Part shown: in pieces, positions 11,502-24,753 of the stretch
Position numbering within the stretch: the first letter of the stretch is position 1
How the letters are laid out: each line of letters starts with the position of its first letter
Made by a program: the position numbers and the translations under genes
Notes under the pieces: generated by a model
What the model was told of the DNA's origin: nothing
Seen by the model: the letters and a program-made list of their open reading frames with translations, nothing else
The model's database searches: none
Source: Cryptomeria japonica
Taxonomy: Eukaryota > Streptophyta > Pinopsida > Cupressales > Cupressaceae
Direction of reading: 5' to 3'
DNA length: 64,000 bases
Assembly (NCBI RefSeq): GCF_030272615.1
Contig: NC_081410.1
Span: 568,683,152-568,747,151, forward strand

Positions 11502-13106
11502 ATGGATATTCCACTGTTTTCTTTGTATTCTGTGCTTCTTACTGCTGCTTCACTGATATTGTTCTTCTTCTTTCTATGGAGAAGAGAGCAGAGGCTTTCT
11601 CTGCCCCCTGGGCCTAGTGGTTGGCCTATCCTGGGAAACCTCATTCAGCTGGGGAAAAGGCCTCACGAGTCTCTCTATGCCCTCTCTGTGAAATACGGTC
11701 CACTGATGACTCTCCGTCTGGGCATGAGAACAGTAGTGGTGGTCTCCTCTCCTGCCATGGCCAAGGAGGTCTTTAAAACGCACGACAACATCTTGGCGGG
11801 GCGGATGGTGACAGAGGCACACAAATCTCTTTCACATGACAAGTCGTCCCTAATTTGGGCTGATTACGGTCCTTACTGGCGCCATCTCCGTCGCATTTCA
11901 ACTGTTGAGCTCTTCAGCCCCAAAAGACTCGAAGCTCTGCAACATCTCAGAAGAGATCAAGTATTTAGCACCATTCGACTCATTTTCGAGGACAAGGGAA
12001 AGGTTGTGAACATCGCGCATACGGTGTTCTGCACGTCTCTGAATTTGTTAGGCAACATGATTTTCAGCACAAGTGTCTTTGATCCTCACAATCCAGCTTC
12101 TGCGGGGCTCAAAGATACCATCTGTGAATTGATGGTGGTCGCCGGAAAGCCCAATTTGGTGGACTTTTTCCCGTTTCTCCGGTTCCTCGACCCCCAGCGA
12201 GTGTCCCGTGCGATGGACAGGCTTTTTAAGGAATTGTATGACTTTTCTGATACATTCATACAGAAAAGGCTCAGCCAAAGCGTTCAGCGTAAGGACTCGG
12301 ACAAGGATTTTCTGGATGTTCTGCTGGACTCCAGAACTGAAGATTTCACTCTTGTCGGTGTTCGAGCATTAATAGCTGTGAGTACTGAAAAGATTAAAAG
12401 CAAATTAATTAGGGTATATAAATATATCTCTGCTATTTTCCAGACCTCTAATTGTGATCTATGGTTTCAGGAATTGTTTATTGCAGGTACTGAGACGACC
12501 ACTACAACAATAGAATGGGCCATGGCAGAATTGATTCGCAATCCACAGAAATTAAACCGAGCCCGTCAAGAACTGGATGAAGTAGTTGGTTGCAACCGGA
12601 AAGTGGAAGAAACTGACTTGGATCGTCTTCCGTATCTCCATGCAGCCGTGAAAGAAGTATTCCGATTGCGCACGACGGGTCCTCTGCTTCTTCCCCACAA
12701 AGCCACAAGCAGCTGCGAGATTGGGGGATTTGTTATACCCAAGGACACCCAGGTGATGGTGAACGTGTGGGCTATGGGAAGGGACAGTTCAATTTGGAAG
12801 AATCCTTTGGAATTTACGCCCGAAAGGTTTTTAGAGGGTGAGTCGAATAGCAAGATAGATTACAGGGGACAGGACTTCGAGCTGATTCCATTCGGAGCGG
12901 GAAGAAGAATGTGTCCGGGGCTTCCATTGGCAAGTCGTATGGTTCATTTGGTTTTGGCTTCTTTACTTCACTCATTTGAGTGGAAACTTCCGGATGGGAT
13001 GAGCTGTGAGCAGATGGACATGAGCGATGATTTTGGAATTACATTAAAGAAGGCTGCAGACTTGAGAGCAATCCCGACGCCACGTCTCCCACATCCCATA
13101 TACTAG
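11502..13106 (+). CDS. Cytochrome P450, CYP76-like, one intron (copy 1)
   Basis: A microsomal haem-thiolate monooxygenase of the plant CYP71 clan. It begins with a hydrophobic membrane anchor (about residues 5-25), then the proline hinge PPGPSGWPILGN. Further on are the I-helix AGTETTTTTIEWAM, ExxR as KEVFRLR, PERF as FTPERFLEG, and the haem loop FGAGRRMCPG with its Cys ligand. The ending DFELIPFGAG, SLLHSFEWKLPDG and FGITLKKA is typical of the CYP76 family, whose members hydroxylate terpenoids, phenolics and related metabolites; the substrate here is unknown. The frame is open for 534 residues. Residues 293-323 are most likely a 93-bp phase-0 intron (12378-12470: GTGAGT...TTTCAG), giving 503 residues, the usual length. 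Exons are then 11502-12377 and 12471-13106. Confidence 0.93.
   Translation: MDIPLFSLYSVLLTAASLILFFFFLWRREQRLSLPPGPSGWPILGNLIQLGKRPHESLYALSVKYGPLMTLRLGMRTVVVVSSPAMAKEVFKTHDNILAGRMVTEAHKSLSHDKSSLIWADYGPYWRHLRRISTVELFSPKRLEALQHLRRDQVFSTIRLIFEDKGKVVNIAHTVFCTSLNLLGNMIFSTSVFDPHNPASAGLKDTICELMVVAGKPNLVDFFPFLRFLDPQRVSRAMDRLFKELYDFSDTFIQKRLSQSVQRKDSDKDFLDVLLDSRTEDFTLVGVRALIAVSTEKIKSKLIRVYKYISAIFQTSNCDLWFQELFIAGTETTTTTIEWAMAELIRNPQKLNRARQELDEVVGCNRKVEETDLDRLPYLHAAVKEVFRLRTTGPLLLPHKATSSCEIGGFVIPKDTQVMVNVWAMGRDSSIWKNPLEFTPERFLEGESNSKIDYRGQDFELIPFGAGRRMCPGLPLASRMVHLVLASLLHSFEWKLPDGMSCEQMDMSDDFGITLKKAADLRAIPTPRLPHPIY
12378..12470 (+). other. In-frame, stop-free intron of P450 copy 1
   Basis: Begins GTGAGT after codon 292 (Ala) and ends TTTCAG before ELFIAGTETT. 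It is 93 bp, a multiple of three, without stops, and AT-rich relative to the flanking exons. The position, directly ahead of the I-helix, is where A-type plant P450s commonly carry an intron. The 31 encoded residues have no counterpart in the family that I recognise. Confidence 0.85.
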
Positions 13107-13519
13107 GGGCGCTCGCCACATATATTACATATGGTTTTAGAGTTAAATCTAAGGTTGTAGGAATATATATAACTGTGATACAGCTGGAGTCCCTGCCTAT
13201 TTGTCTAATTGTTTTGTGAAAATAATAAAAGAATTATTTGTTGTTTAGATTTTAGAAGGATCTTGGTGAGATGAGAGTTCAAACTTTTATCAGTGGTGAG
13301 GAACTATGAAGAATACTGCAATCAGAAATTGGGGAGGAAATGTTCATAATTTTGAAACAATATATTTTGCTGAATGTTTTGTTGAAATCTTCAGGTGCTT
13401 TTTGAAATCAATAAATATAATATTATTTTATTCAGGAATGATAAACTTATTATTATTTATCTTTTGCATTTGCAATAGATCCCATCTTTAGCTGTGTGCT
13501 TACATTTAACAATTATGAT
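13107..13519 (+). terminator. P450 3' region with putative polyadenylation signal
   Basis: After the stop at 13104-13106 the AT-rich 3' sequence holds aataataaaag (13221-13231), a plausible near-upstream poly(A) element. It is conserved in the inverted copy. A 61-codon frame at 13306-13491 is conserved only because the whole segment is duplicated; I do not call it a gene. Confidence 0.4.
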
Positions 13520-16500
13520 ATTTTGTTTTAATATTTTTTTAAACTTAAATATCTACATTACTATTAATAAATTATGGAATTGAATTGAATCAAGGACCTA
13601 GAAGGAAAATAAATAATTTAAAAGCTAATAATATTTTAAGATGGGATTAGTTTGTTTCAAATGATAAGATAAAAATTTGGGATGAAGGTGTCAAATCAGT
13701 CAAAAGTATGCACAAAGTAAAATATTTGAAACATCCATACAAAATGATATAAAATAAATAGGAAAACAATTGAAGATATACACCACTTTTCCATTACAAA
13801 AGGATAATTTTTATGATATCTATTTATTTATTCTTTCAATAATTAAAAGTTAAATTTCTTTGATATTTTCTTAAAAAACATTCACATTTGATAAAATTTG
13901 TTGCTGGAGAGTTGATATTTATTTTAATATTTTTCTAAATTTTTTAATGAAAATATTGTCTTTCAGTAAACATTAGTGAAAAAATCAACTAACCTAAAAT
14001 TCGAATTTTTCAAAAAGAAACCAATAATAACATACTACCAAAGAACAAAGACATTTCCATGTAAGGATGGAAAGAAACAACCATTGCCTTGATTACCATG
14101 GACTAAAACAATCATTAGTTTAAGCATGTATTGCCTTACCCTATTTAATGCCTTTTTCCCACAAACCATCATTATTCTATGGAAAATCTTTCAATTTCAT
14201 ATTTACAGAAATTCTATCTTCATTGCTATGGCAACCAACATTTTACGTTTTTTGTGTTTTAAGCTTGTTAATTTCATAATCTAGCATTTTTGTTTGGCAA
14301 ACGAATTATGTTTAAATTATAATTTAAATGATGAATGAAAGTTAACCAAAAAAATAATCAAATTATAAATATATACAAGAAATTAGTAAAAAATATTAGA
14401 ATTTATATAAAGATTGTAATTAAATCAAACTACAAATGAATATGAAAGTAATTAGAAAAAAGATTGTAATTTATATATTATAATCTTATAATTTAAATAT
14501 TGTAGTTTAAACATTATGCTTTTGCTTCATATGAACTAGGCTGGCTCTTTTTGCATGCACGGGACAATAGGCAAATAGGGTAAACGCAGCCAGGACAATT
14601 TAGACACCAAATGTTTGACGTGTAACTTGTTCATAATTTTATTGTAAAGGCTTTGCACCAAGCATTTATTTAGTATTCTTTGCTCAGTCATGGGCCATTG
14701 ATCACAAAAGGCTCGATGACCCATGGACCCATGTAAACAGGAGCGCTGCTGAACTTCCTATCACTAGCACTAGGCTTAGAAAAATAATGCTCAGTAATAA
14801 TATCGAAGAAGAATAGGAAGTGGATTATTTACTTATGGAGGAGGAGTTTAGGGTACATTTGGTGTTGGCCTTAAGTGCTTCTTCCAATACAGATGATGTT
14901 ATAGGTGCACGAGGGGAAATTGAAGTCGGTCATGTGGAATCTCGCTAGATTTGAGCTTTCACTCTTGTGCAAGATAGTGGGGATGCTATTTCTCTTCGTT
15001 ATTGGGTTAGTGTCATCTTAATTTTTGTATAGAACAAGCAGGACTCGAACTTAGGATGTTTGTTTTCATTGGAGCAGATTCTAAAAAGCTTTCCCACTTG
15101 CTAAAAATTTGCTCTTGTTTTGATTAACAATTAAGGAGTGGAAAGGTTTATTGTGACCCTATTTGGCGATTTAGAGTCTGGGTATGTTTAAATTTAGGTT
15201 GTCTAAGCCTCCAAGATTCAAGCTTGATGTCTAAGTTATCTAGTTACGGTTGCAAAGGCTCAAGTTCAGTTAGGATACATCTAGAAATGGCTTCTGGTCT
15301 GTAAAGTCATGTAATTGTCGGCCCAAACATTGAGTAGAAGGCATTGCATATCTCAAGCGCTGAATTTGATTGACTGATAGTAAATGGTAGGCATATTGTT
15401 TGTTAGTAAGGGTTTTAGATGCCTTGAACAACAAATAGCGTGCTGACTATTTAAGCTCTTCCATTTTAATTGGCATGTTAGGATTGGGAACTTAAAATTG
15501 GGCAATGGTCCCATTTTTTATCATGCTCAGTAAATATTTACAGATCTAATCTGAGTAATTTGTGTGTTGACTAATTTGTATTTACATATATGACCTGAGT
15601 ACTCTTGAACTTAATCTCAAATACTCAAATCGTAAGCCTTTTGAAAAAGGTTCCATGTTTGTATTTAAATTGAGGGCTAAAAAGAATATTAAGTTGTGAA
15701 AATGTAAGACCAATGACATTTAGCAACCTTGGATAGGAAGCTTGATATGAGGAAAAACTAGATTCCCATTTGCCTGGATGAGGATTTTATGTTCAAATTC
15801 TAGACACCAAATTCATAAAGCATACACCGTATTTATCTTGAAAGTTATGATTTGAGAATCCCAGATACCCAATCCATCAGACATTTGTGAAAATGTTCTT
15901 TCCTTGTATTGAAAAATTAACTGTGATTATCTCAAAACCTGTGAGGGAGATGAAGACATTAGTTTCCGCCTATAGATAGGCGGGACTAATAAATGTCACA
16001 CAGTGAGAGAGTACTTGTATAAGTGGTGAAAAAATATATATGGAAGTATAACTAGCATTTGTATATTTATAGGAGGTTCAAGGGATAGACAAATATAGTA
16101 CTAAAATATAGTTATATTTTTAAATTATATAATTAGTTATATTATACATTTGTTTTATCTTTAATGATATTATGCATTTGCTTTATCTTTTAGTATAGAT
16201 TGTAATGGTTTGATTAAAGATATTAGATAATGGATTAAAATGATATGAATGAATACATTCAGCATGTGGAACATCCAACAAATTGAAGTGTTAGGTTTTT
16301 TAAAGCTTTTCATCTAAAATTCCTTCCTTTAGAAAATAAATTCATCTAATTATTAATCAATGAGGTCACAAACATGGCCTTCACCCCCTTTAAACATTCA
16401 AGAACAACACCACAACTTAACCATAACAATATGCCAATGTTGACTTTAAGTTAGTTTAAGATTTGATATTAAAAGAGTTACTTAATTTATGAAGGTTAAT

Positions 16501-17394
16501 TTATTAAAGTAATGAAATTTAATAAATTTAATTATTAAAGATATTTAATTTATGAAAGTTAAGTTATTAAAATTACTTACAATTTAGACGTAGAATAAGT
16601 CCTTGATGCAAGGGTAGGATATTTTTAGTTTTAGCAGCGACCACTGATTGGGAGATAGATGATTAAATTATTAATGTTAAAATATTAATATTAAATTATT
16701 GAAGTTATTATCTACACATATGAACGTTTGGCTATTCTGAATAGAGAGCTAAATTTCCATAAAACTTGCAGGGTATTTCACTACATGATATAAATAAGAG
16801 TCCAATGCTTTGAGAATTAATTTTCATTGTGTTAAATTTAAAAACATCTAGGTCTTTATGTTCTATATTGGTGAGATTGCATTAGAAAGGAAATAGATTT
16901 CCTATTTAAGAGATCTAATACAAGTTAAATATTTTGAAGTCGGTGTTAATGCATACATCAATCTATGTTTCTTCATCGAGAGTAGTTTAATGAAAGTTTA
17001 ACCATGTAGATCATTTTGATGGTTTTTTGAGCCCTAAAGACATGACCCAAAATGTCTTCCAATTATTAAGCTATAAACTATACAATTCCAAAGTGCAACA
17101 TTTTCTACTCTATATGGGCTACATGAGTGTGCGTCGTTAGACGTATGGAGTTGCTCTTTTGATAAAAATTTGGCGACAAGAAGCATGAAAATTGACAATG
17201 GTAAACTAGAAGAAGCAAAAATTTGACAAATATCATTGGTTCCCAATCATGTCAAAATAGTTTAACAACACGAGACAATGACATAGGGGTGTGAGACATG
17301 ATTTCCTTAAAATTTGGAATGGAAATTCCACAATAAAAGCATGTCAGCTAATAGATAGATAATTAAAATATTATATATATTTATAATTTTATTT
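13520..17394. other. 3.9 kb AT-rich stretch without a supported gene
   Basis: No frame of recognisable similarity. A fragment at about 15029-15060 (caggactcgaacttaggat) resembles the B-box end of the tRNA-like TRIM LTR and may be a relic of such an element. The rest looks like decayed intergenic DNA. Confidence 0.4.
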
Positions 17395-18356
17395 TTATTT
17401 TTTTTGGTAAAAGGCATAGGCCACATATTTTTATTAAGTATTAAAAGATTACAAAAATACCAGAATTATAGTACTGGAAGTAGAGATACAAAAACAAGTG
17501 GGATTCAATATGCTAATATTAGTGATGAAAACATTTGATATAAAATATCATAATATATCATATAGTAATGTTTTGCTTGACAAAAAAAATACTATGATAA
17601 AGTCTAAAATCTAGCTTGGAAGAGACAAAAAGATCTGAGAACTATAGTCATTACAAGTTAAAAGACCATATACAGTGTCTAGTATAAACACATAAACACA
17701 AAATTATAACCGAGGTTTTTTAGTTGCTGCAGCACCTTGAATTGATATATTGGAAGAAAAATGGCTTCATCCTATTCTTCACCCAACATCCTCTTTTTTG
17801 AGGGCTGACCTTTAGAACCCAGAGAAATTCCTTATCCAAAGTCATGAATAGTGATTGAATTATGTGAAAACTAGATGCATATCCAGAAAGCAATTGAAAA
17901 CAACCACAACCTGAAGCACTGAGAAGAAAATGTTTCCTTGAAAAAACCATCAGTGTGAAGCCATTCTTAAATAAATAATACATTTCAAAATTGACCAATG
18001 GTATTGAGGCCAAGTGTGGGTGAATCCATCATAAAATGCTAGTTTGGAAATCATAAAATGATGTGGCCCTTGTAGACTAGTGGCATGCCATGAGGACAAA
18101 AAATTCACAAACTACATTATCAAAGCATGATCGCTACACTATAATATGATGTGATAATTAAAAGAGAAAAGAATCTCTTAAAATATTTGTACTAGTGGAC
18201 ACGAGTCATGCCTTATTAATCCATCGGGAATGGAAGTGGCAAATTTTCTTGAAGGATATGAAAAAGAATTGAACCGCAACTTTACAGAATGAGTGAAAAA
18301 CATTTGAAAACCTGCAAAATAAAATAAACAATTAGTATTCAAAATCCTTAGCCATA

Positions 18357-18832
18357 TTAATTGCCATGCATGCTCTCCAAGGATATTAGAGATTGGAACT
18401 GTGGTGGTAGATTTTCATCATCTTTCACAAAGGTTTGTTGGGAAAGAGTTTGCCCACTTGCCATGTTGGCCAAGTAGTTTGCTAGCTTATTAGCTTCTTT
18501 GTGTACATGATTTAGCTGAAAAGTATCAAAACACTTTAAAAGCTCCCATATTTGATGAGAACATAGATTATTTTCTAGTTGCAAGTATAAATTTCTCTAC
18601 ATGCATTAATCACTAGTAAGGAGTCTCCTTCTCTTAATAGGTTCTTAATGTTTAATTCCTTTTCCATTTGTAGCCCATAAAGCATGGCTTGAACTTCTAC
18701 TTGATTGTTTGTACCTAACGGAAGCTTAATAGTTTTTTCCTTGATTAAAGAACCCTTGTGATCTCTTAAAATCATACATGCACCAGACTCACCTGGATTT
18801 CCTTTTGAAGAGCCATCAAAGTTGAGATTCAC
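18357..18832 (-). pseudogene. LINE RNase H domain
   Basis: The frame from 18832 reads LNFDGSSKGNPGESGACMIL, the first strand of plant-type RNase H with its catalytic Asp. NQVEVQAMLYGL follows (V-E-A; the second acidic residue is the Glu), then EGDSLLVI with the third Asp. After a frame change near 18580 the C-terminal part FQLNHVHKEANKLANYLANMA carries the conserved H-V-x-x-E-A-N-x-x-A-N-x-L-A block. It would remove RNA from the RNA-DNA hybrid during retrotransposition. The frame break makes it inactive. Confidence 0.85.
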
Positions 18833-19742
18833 TTGATTGATAGCAGGAGGTACCCATTTGACTTGTCATCTATTAATCTTAGATCTATCTCCTATATGCT
18901 GATGACCTTTGAAAGGTAGCTTTATATTTGGTCATAGTTTAATCAAAGACGCATCCCAGTCTGTAAAGATGGACCCTACATTTTTTGTTTTAGAGGCATA
19001 GGCATTTAGTAATTCACACACTGACTTATCAAGGTGTAGCAGAACATAATCTAGTGAGGAAGTTTTCTTCCTAAAAATTCATTTATTCCTCTCCCACCAT
19101 ATACACCACATCAAGTTTGTAGGTGAAATTCTCTAAATACTAGCAAAAAGAGAGGACTTATAGAGGATCGGTCGTGATGCAAATACATCCCACAATTGTT
19201 TTGGTAAAGAATCATTCCAATTGAGCTTGATTTTAATATATTCCCAACATGCATATGCCAAATTATAGTGGACAAATAAATGATCAACATTTTAATTACA
19301 TGTATTGCAAAGTACGCAAGTGAAAGGATTTGGGGCTATGCCCAGTTTAACAAGTCTAGTAGCTGCTTCGTAACCAATTTTAACATTGTAATGTCCTGAT
19401 TTTGAAGGAGCCCAAATAATAGTATCCCTTTTTTGATTGATGAAGGCTAGTCGGTCCTGCATATAGCTGAATTTAGCTCTGATTTTAATTCTGAAGATGG
19501 AAAAATTGCATTAAAAAAGTTCCAAGTAACTTGCCCAGTATGTGTATTAAGAGATTGACAATAATCACTAACCTTCCCTCCTAACCTCTAAGTAAAATAA
19601 CATTGAGCATCTTGAAATTGAATAATTGTTTGTAAGGGGGGTAACCATTCCAAGAATTAGACCAAAAGTTAGCCAACTGTCCATTATGAATTTCCAATGT
19701 GAGGTGAGGCAAAATTAAATTTCTACAACTTACCAAAAAATT

Positions 19743-20105
19743 TCACATTACTGAGCCATACAAAGGATTTTCAACTGTAAAAATGCGAGAAGGAGAGTCA
19801 TAAAAAAAGTATTTAGCTTGAAAAACTTTGCACCAATTAGCTATTGGCTTTGCATACATGTGCCATACTAACTTTGCCCCAAATGAAACATTCATAGCTG
19901 ACAGATTGGGAACTCTCGCTCCTCCTTTAGACTTATCCAGATAGATGTCATGCAATAATATCAAAGGAATCTTCTTTTTACCATCCATGTTACCTTTCCA
20001 AAGGAATGATCTGATTAACTTTTCAATGATAGATATAACAGTCCTAGGAGCTTTTAGAACAGCCATATAATAGTTTGGAATTGTTGACAAGACTGAATTG
20101 ATCAT
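19743..20105 (-). pseudogene. LINE reverse transcriptase thumb region
   Basis: The residues INSVLSTIPNYYMAVLKAP, then IRSFLWKGN, LILLHDIYLDKSKGGARVPNL and KLVWHMYAKP match the region after the catalytic palm in plant L1 reverse transcriptases (usual form W-K-x-I-C-x-P-K-x-x-G-G-L-G). It is followed at 19330-19170 by a zf-RVT-like CVLCNTCN-NVDHLFVHYNLA (with a stop) and at about 19120-19080 by MWCIWWERNK. Only a fragment remains. Confidence 0.8.
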
Positions 20106-20576
20106 AATTATTGTGCTTGAAAGTGAAAGCCATCTACCTTTCTAGCTTGCATTTCTATTTTGTAAATTGTGGATAACCTTGTCCCAGTAAGAAACATGAG
20201 ATGCACCTGAAAGGAAAGGTATCCCTAGATATTGAGAAGGAAGATCAGCAAGTTGGAAACCCAAGGTTTCCACTACTTCATTCTTAATTGTCGGATCTTA
20301 GTTGAGAAGGTAAATTTTTTATTTTCCAGGATTTACTTTTTGATTTGAAGCCAACATATATGTGTCCAACATTTGTTTAATGGTTTTGGCTTCAGACTTT
20401 GAAGTAATAGAATAAAGTTTAATTTTAGAATAAATTGTTTAATTTTATTAATAAGAGCTTCAAAATTAGATTTAAACTTGCATGATCATGTAATTTTCAT
20501 CATTACATAAATTTAATGATCCTGCATTATTACTAGCTGCTAATGGTATACAATATTTATACTCCAATTTTAATAC

Positions 20577-21171
<595 letters not shown>

Positions 21172-21220
21172 TGGTATGAAACCAAGTTTCTAATCCTTGT
21201 TTCAAGTTGAGATTGATGAA

Positions 21221-21344
21221 GGTTACCATTCTATAGAGTTCACCTTCTTGGAGGCATTCTTAAGAGGAGAAGAAGTTCTTTAGGTTACCATTCTATAGAG
21301 TTCACCTTCTTGGAGGCATTCTTAAGAGGAGAAGAAGTTCTTTC
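21221..21344. repeat. 62-bp perfect tandem duplication in A'
   Basis: The unit beginning ggttaccattctatagag occurs twice back to back (21221-21282, 21283-21344). Block A has a single copy (346-406), so this arose after the block duplication. Confidence 0.9.
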
Positions 21345-21995
21345 TCTAATATTTTCTATTGTGCAGGTTTTGATTTCAGTTTTTAAAAAAAATAAAAAAA
21401 TTCAAACTTGTAAACAAGTTTGCATGCAGGTTTATTATTCATAGATTCCAGTTTGTTTTTAAAAAACCTTTGGAGGGCTTCCCAGCAAAGTTTATTCTTC
21501 CTGGTTTAAAGTTGTGGCTTTGGAACGCTTGCTGCCAAAGTCTTCTTTCTGGTTTGATTTTTGGTTTTGGAAGGCTTTCTGCGAAGACATTCTCTGTTTA
21601 TTTGCAGGTTCTAACATTTTATTTTACAATACTTGTTTTAATTTTTTTTTTAGTTTTATCTCTTTCTGTTTTGTGCAGGTTTTAACATTTTATTTCACTT
21701 GCAGATTATTATTGATTTTTTTATCTAACTATTTATGTTTGCAGATTCAAGAGCGATTTTAGTTTCTCTTTGCTCTAATCATTTTATTTTTCAATATTGT
21801 TTCAATCCTTTATTAAATTTTAAATCTAAATGAAACTTATTTCAGGTTCAATATTGTTTAAAATAATTTTGCCTCTATAATTTATAATGTATCTGCACTC
21901 TTATCTTCTACCTTTGTAATTTGTAATAGCACTGCAAAGTTTTCAGTTTAAGAGATTTTTCATAGATATGTAAGTTTTAATAATAAGACAAGTTT

Positions 21996-22965
21996 TTAAT
22001 TTTGCAAGAGTTGAAGCTCTACAAACTTTTCAAAGTGCTTCACCACTTCTACAGATAACCTTAATCTCATGCTCATCTTATTTTGAAACTCATTAAAATA
22101 TCTATTCATGGCAACATGAAATGTGCTCTTCATAGCCTTAATGCTATTATTGATTTGCATTGTCACTGGTATATCCTTAGACCATTGTATGTCACCAGTT
22201 CCTGGAATAAAATTTTGAAAGTACAAAAACAAACCAATCAACAGTTGACCATATTTAAACTTTTGACTATTGTCCTTCTTAATTGATTCTAAGTTTAGCA
22301 TCAATTGACTTCTCATTGCCTTGCACAAATCATAATTTGCATCCTCTATCATCATAATGTAGGCGGCATGCACATCAGTAGATGGTACATTGCTCATTTT
22401 GCTAGAATGGAATATCTGGTAGCCAATAACCATAGTTGCAAATCTGACTCCTTGATCTGCAATGTTGTTGACCAATATAGCATGACCATCAAGAGTGATC
22501 TTTGTCAATGCAATAACAATCTCCTTTGAGATTGTCCTCAATTTTGGTAACTTCACCGTTTTTGCAGAAATTGTTTACTGCATGAATAACCTTCTTTGTG
22601 ATAGTGTGAGACCTATCAAGATACATATTCCCTCCATGTACACAAGTAAGGATAATCCTCACATGTTCCTCCTCAAAATCTTCTAGAAAATATACTGCAT
22701 TATGAAAACCTTTCTCATGAACCCTAATATATTCGGGTTTGATCTTCCCATTCTTATCACACAAAGATTTAAGTTGAGAATAGATTGCTAATGACCCTAA
22801 ATCCTCAATTTTGCAATCTATGTAACTAATAAAATCTCCTTTAATCAAAACACCATCAGGAACTTGAGAGAATTCATTATATGATTTTATTTTATCCGAT
22901 CCCATAGACTCCATAGCTTTCTCGGTGATAAAAAGACTTTCTACTAGGGTAGATGATGATTCCAT
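21996..22965 (-). pseudogene. ORF2 of E_A' (unknown function)
   Basis: Two overlapping frames, 22965-22489 (158 residues, MESSST start) and 22556-21996 (186 residues), joined by one frameshift near 22550. This is the better preserved sister of the E_A ORF2: the second frame runs unbroken from MKLPKLRTIS through GVRFATMVIGYQ, GDIQWSKDIPV and MNRYFNEFQNKM to the end at LLQN. The last landmarks align with YFKTFQAKM of the E1 ORF2. No domain known to me. The coding strand matches gag, so it was probably translated from the same genomic RNA, or a spliced one. Confidence 0.65.
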
Positions 22966-23461
22966 TTGAAATAATCTGACTTACAAGAGAAGATTCACTA
23001 AAATACCTTGTTCCCTTTCAGTTGCTAGGGCTTTCGGTTTCTCTCTCCCTTTCACACCCGATTTTCCATCCTTCGCTTCAAATCCGATTCAAATTTTTAA
23101 ATCGTAGCATAAATCCATTCACAATCTTCTAACAATGCTATGTTTCATTCTGCAAGTACTCACAAATTCTTCTTTGAATGCAATTAGGTTAAAAATAACT
23201 TATTTAAGTTTCCTTTTATTAATTTACCCACTGCATTTATTACACTACCGATAGGGTAACAATCCCTAATTACCACTTAATAAACTCACTTGTACTGATA
23301 GCTATATGACCGGTTGTTAATCCTTAGAAAACTGATAGATAACAATATCAAAAATTCACATATTACAACACAAAATGCAAAACTCTCTTACCATACACTC
23401 TTCAAGGGGTCCAAAAATAGATTTACCGATATGCTCCCCTTAGGCTTGTTGAAAAGCTCAG

Positions 23462-24753
23462 TTTACCGGTGTAGCATTCTCCACTTTCAGTGAAGGGTTT
23501 GATTCTTCTGCTAGCTTGTCCTCACTTTTCTTCTTCCAAATCCTATTCATCTCTGCCCTGGTTTCTTCAACATCGACCGTCTTCTTTCCTTTCCGATCTT
23601 CTGAGGGATTTATCGGTTAATTCTTCTTGGCTCTAGAAAACTTAGCCATATGTCCCAGTTTATGGCAATGATAGCAAGCCATCCTAGATTCTCTCCAACG
23701 TCCTGTATTACCTCTTCCAGTCCTTTTTCTGTAGTTCATAGCCACATGAACAAAGTTATTGCAAATTGTACAAATTACATTGGTTACCTTCTTCATCTCA
23801 TAGGGACTAAACCAGTTGACATAGGGTTTTTGCTATTTAATGCTTCTTCGATTGTCATAAGTCCTTCTCCAGTCACCGATAGGTCTTGGATTCATGTGAG
23901 GTGCCAGATTCTTCATTCTATATCTGCATTCAACTGATCTATGTCCATACATATTGCATGTATAACAATTACCTTAAAATCTTGTAGACACATATCTAGT
24001 ATTAGCATTATAGCTTGTGTTCTCATTAGATCTGCTTCTACACACATTAGTAGTATGTCCAGGTTTGTGACAGATAAAGAAAATAGTTTTGTAAGCTTTT
24101 TTATCGATAGGATTCTTAGCCTTAGTATCATTTTTACCTCCATGCATGTTGCTCTTGGTACGGGAAGATTCTCCTTTCTCAGATGTATTGAATCCTAATC
24201 TAGATGTGTCACCTTTCATTCTCTGAGATTGGATTTGTTTATCCAACATAAAAGAGCTCTTGTTAAATTTGTCAGGTTTCCCATTAGCCTCAATAAGCTC
24301 TTTGGTAAGATCTTCATTATGCTTTGTAAGAGTATCTCTAAGAGACATTGCCATCTCAAGATCTAACTGTAATGCTTCCTTCTCTTCCTTCTCCTCAAGG
24401 CAATGTTCATGAAAAGCTGCATTCTCCTGCTTGATCTTAGAAATCTCATAATCTCTCTCTTTGATCAGGTCTTCAACTTCCCTCCTCACTTCAAGTTCTT
24501 GACTCATACAGATTATTAGGGCTTCAACTTGTCTCCTCGGGTTAAGTTTTTCACCATTCAATTTCTCCGCTTCTTCAGCCAGTGCATCAATGTTGGCCTC
24601 ATCTTAAGAGTTGTTGTCAGAGATTTCCAATAAATATTCAGTTGGTTCTCTCCTCTTTACTTGTGAGGCTTTGAATCAACCTCTTAGGGTTTCTAGCTCA
24701 TCCCTAGTTGCATCAATTACTCTAGCCATCTCTCTATAACTCATATCTCCCAT
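23462..24753 (-). pseudogene. gag of E_A': coiled coil plus four CCHC knuckles, broken
   Basis: Starts at the ATG at 24753 (MGDMSYREMARV). The coiled coil is interrupted by stops near 24605 and 24677. The knuckles are FFICHKPGHTTNVC, CYTCNMYGHRSVEC (intact here, near 23930-23970), CTICNNFVHVAMNY and CYHCHKLGHMAKFS. As in E_A there is no capsid domain ahead of the coiled coil. The repeat of four knuckles separated by 20-60 residues is the shared signature with E1 and E2. Confidence 0.6.

Larger units (their letters stand above)
9541..13519 (+). repeat. Block B: left arm of a 4 kb inverted duplication with P450
   Basis: The whole segment recurs in reverse orientation at 39794-43768. Homology includes the P450 gene, its promoter, a P450 relic upstream, and about 600 bp further left. 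The gene and proximal promoter are nearly identical, with the upstream region more divergent. The right limit (about 13519) matches the exact outer end of an LTR at 39793 in the other copy. The left limit fades near 9541/43768. Confidence 0.9.
17395..20430 (-). mobile_element. LINE with RNase H, 5'-truncated and decayed
   Basis: Minus strand. The 3' end is marked by a T-rich run on the plus strand (17390-17403), which is a poly(A) tail on the element strand, beside GGCCTATGCCTTTTACC, a 3'-end phrase I associate with plant L1 elements. Going left from 20430: the end of the reverse transcriptase after the catalytic box (SKSEAKTIKQML, NQKVNPGK), the thumb (20105-19743), a zf-RVT domain (about 19330-19040), then RNase H (18832-18357). 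The endonuclease and the catalytic core of the reverse transcriptase are missing, so it is 5'-truncated. Confidence 0.8.

Noticed and set aside
11574-12853. Antisense frames across the P450 (also 40462-41741)
   Set aside because: Shadows of the P450 coding sequence on the opposite strand.
13306-13491. 61-codon frame conserved in both P450 arms (also 39824-40009)
   Set aside because: Conservation is explained by the recent segment duplication; no start context or similarity supports a gene.
14536-14724. 62-codon frame on the minus strand
   Set aside because: No similarity, no conserved duplicate, and no regulatory context.
15029-15060. Second tRNA-like TRIM
   Set aside because: Only a B-box-like piece (gactcgaact) remains; without an A box or LTR ends it is not supported as an element.
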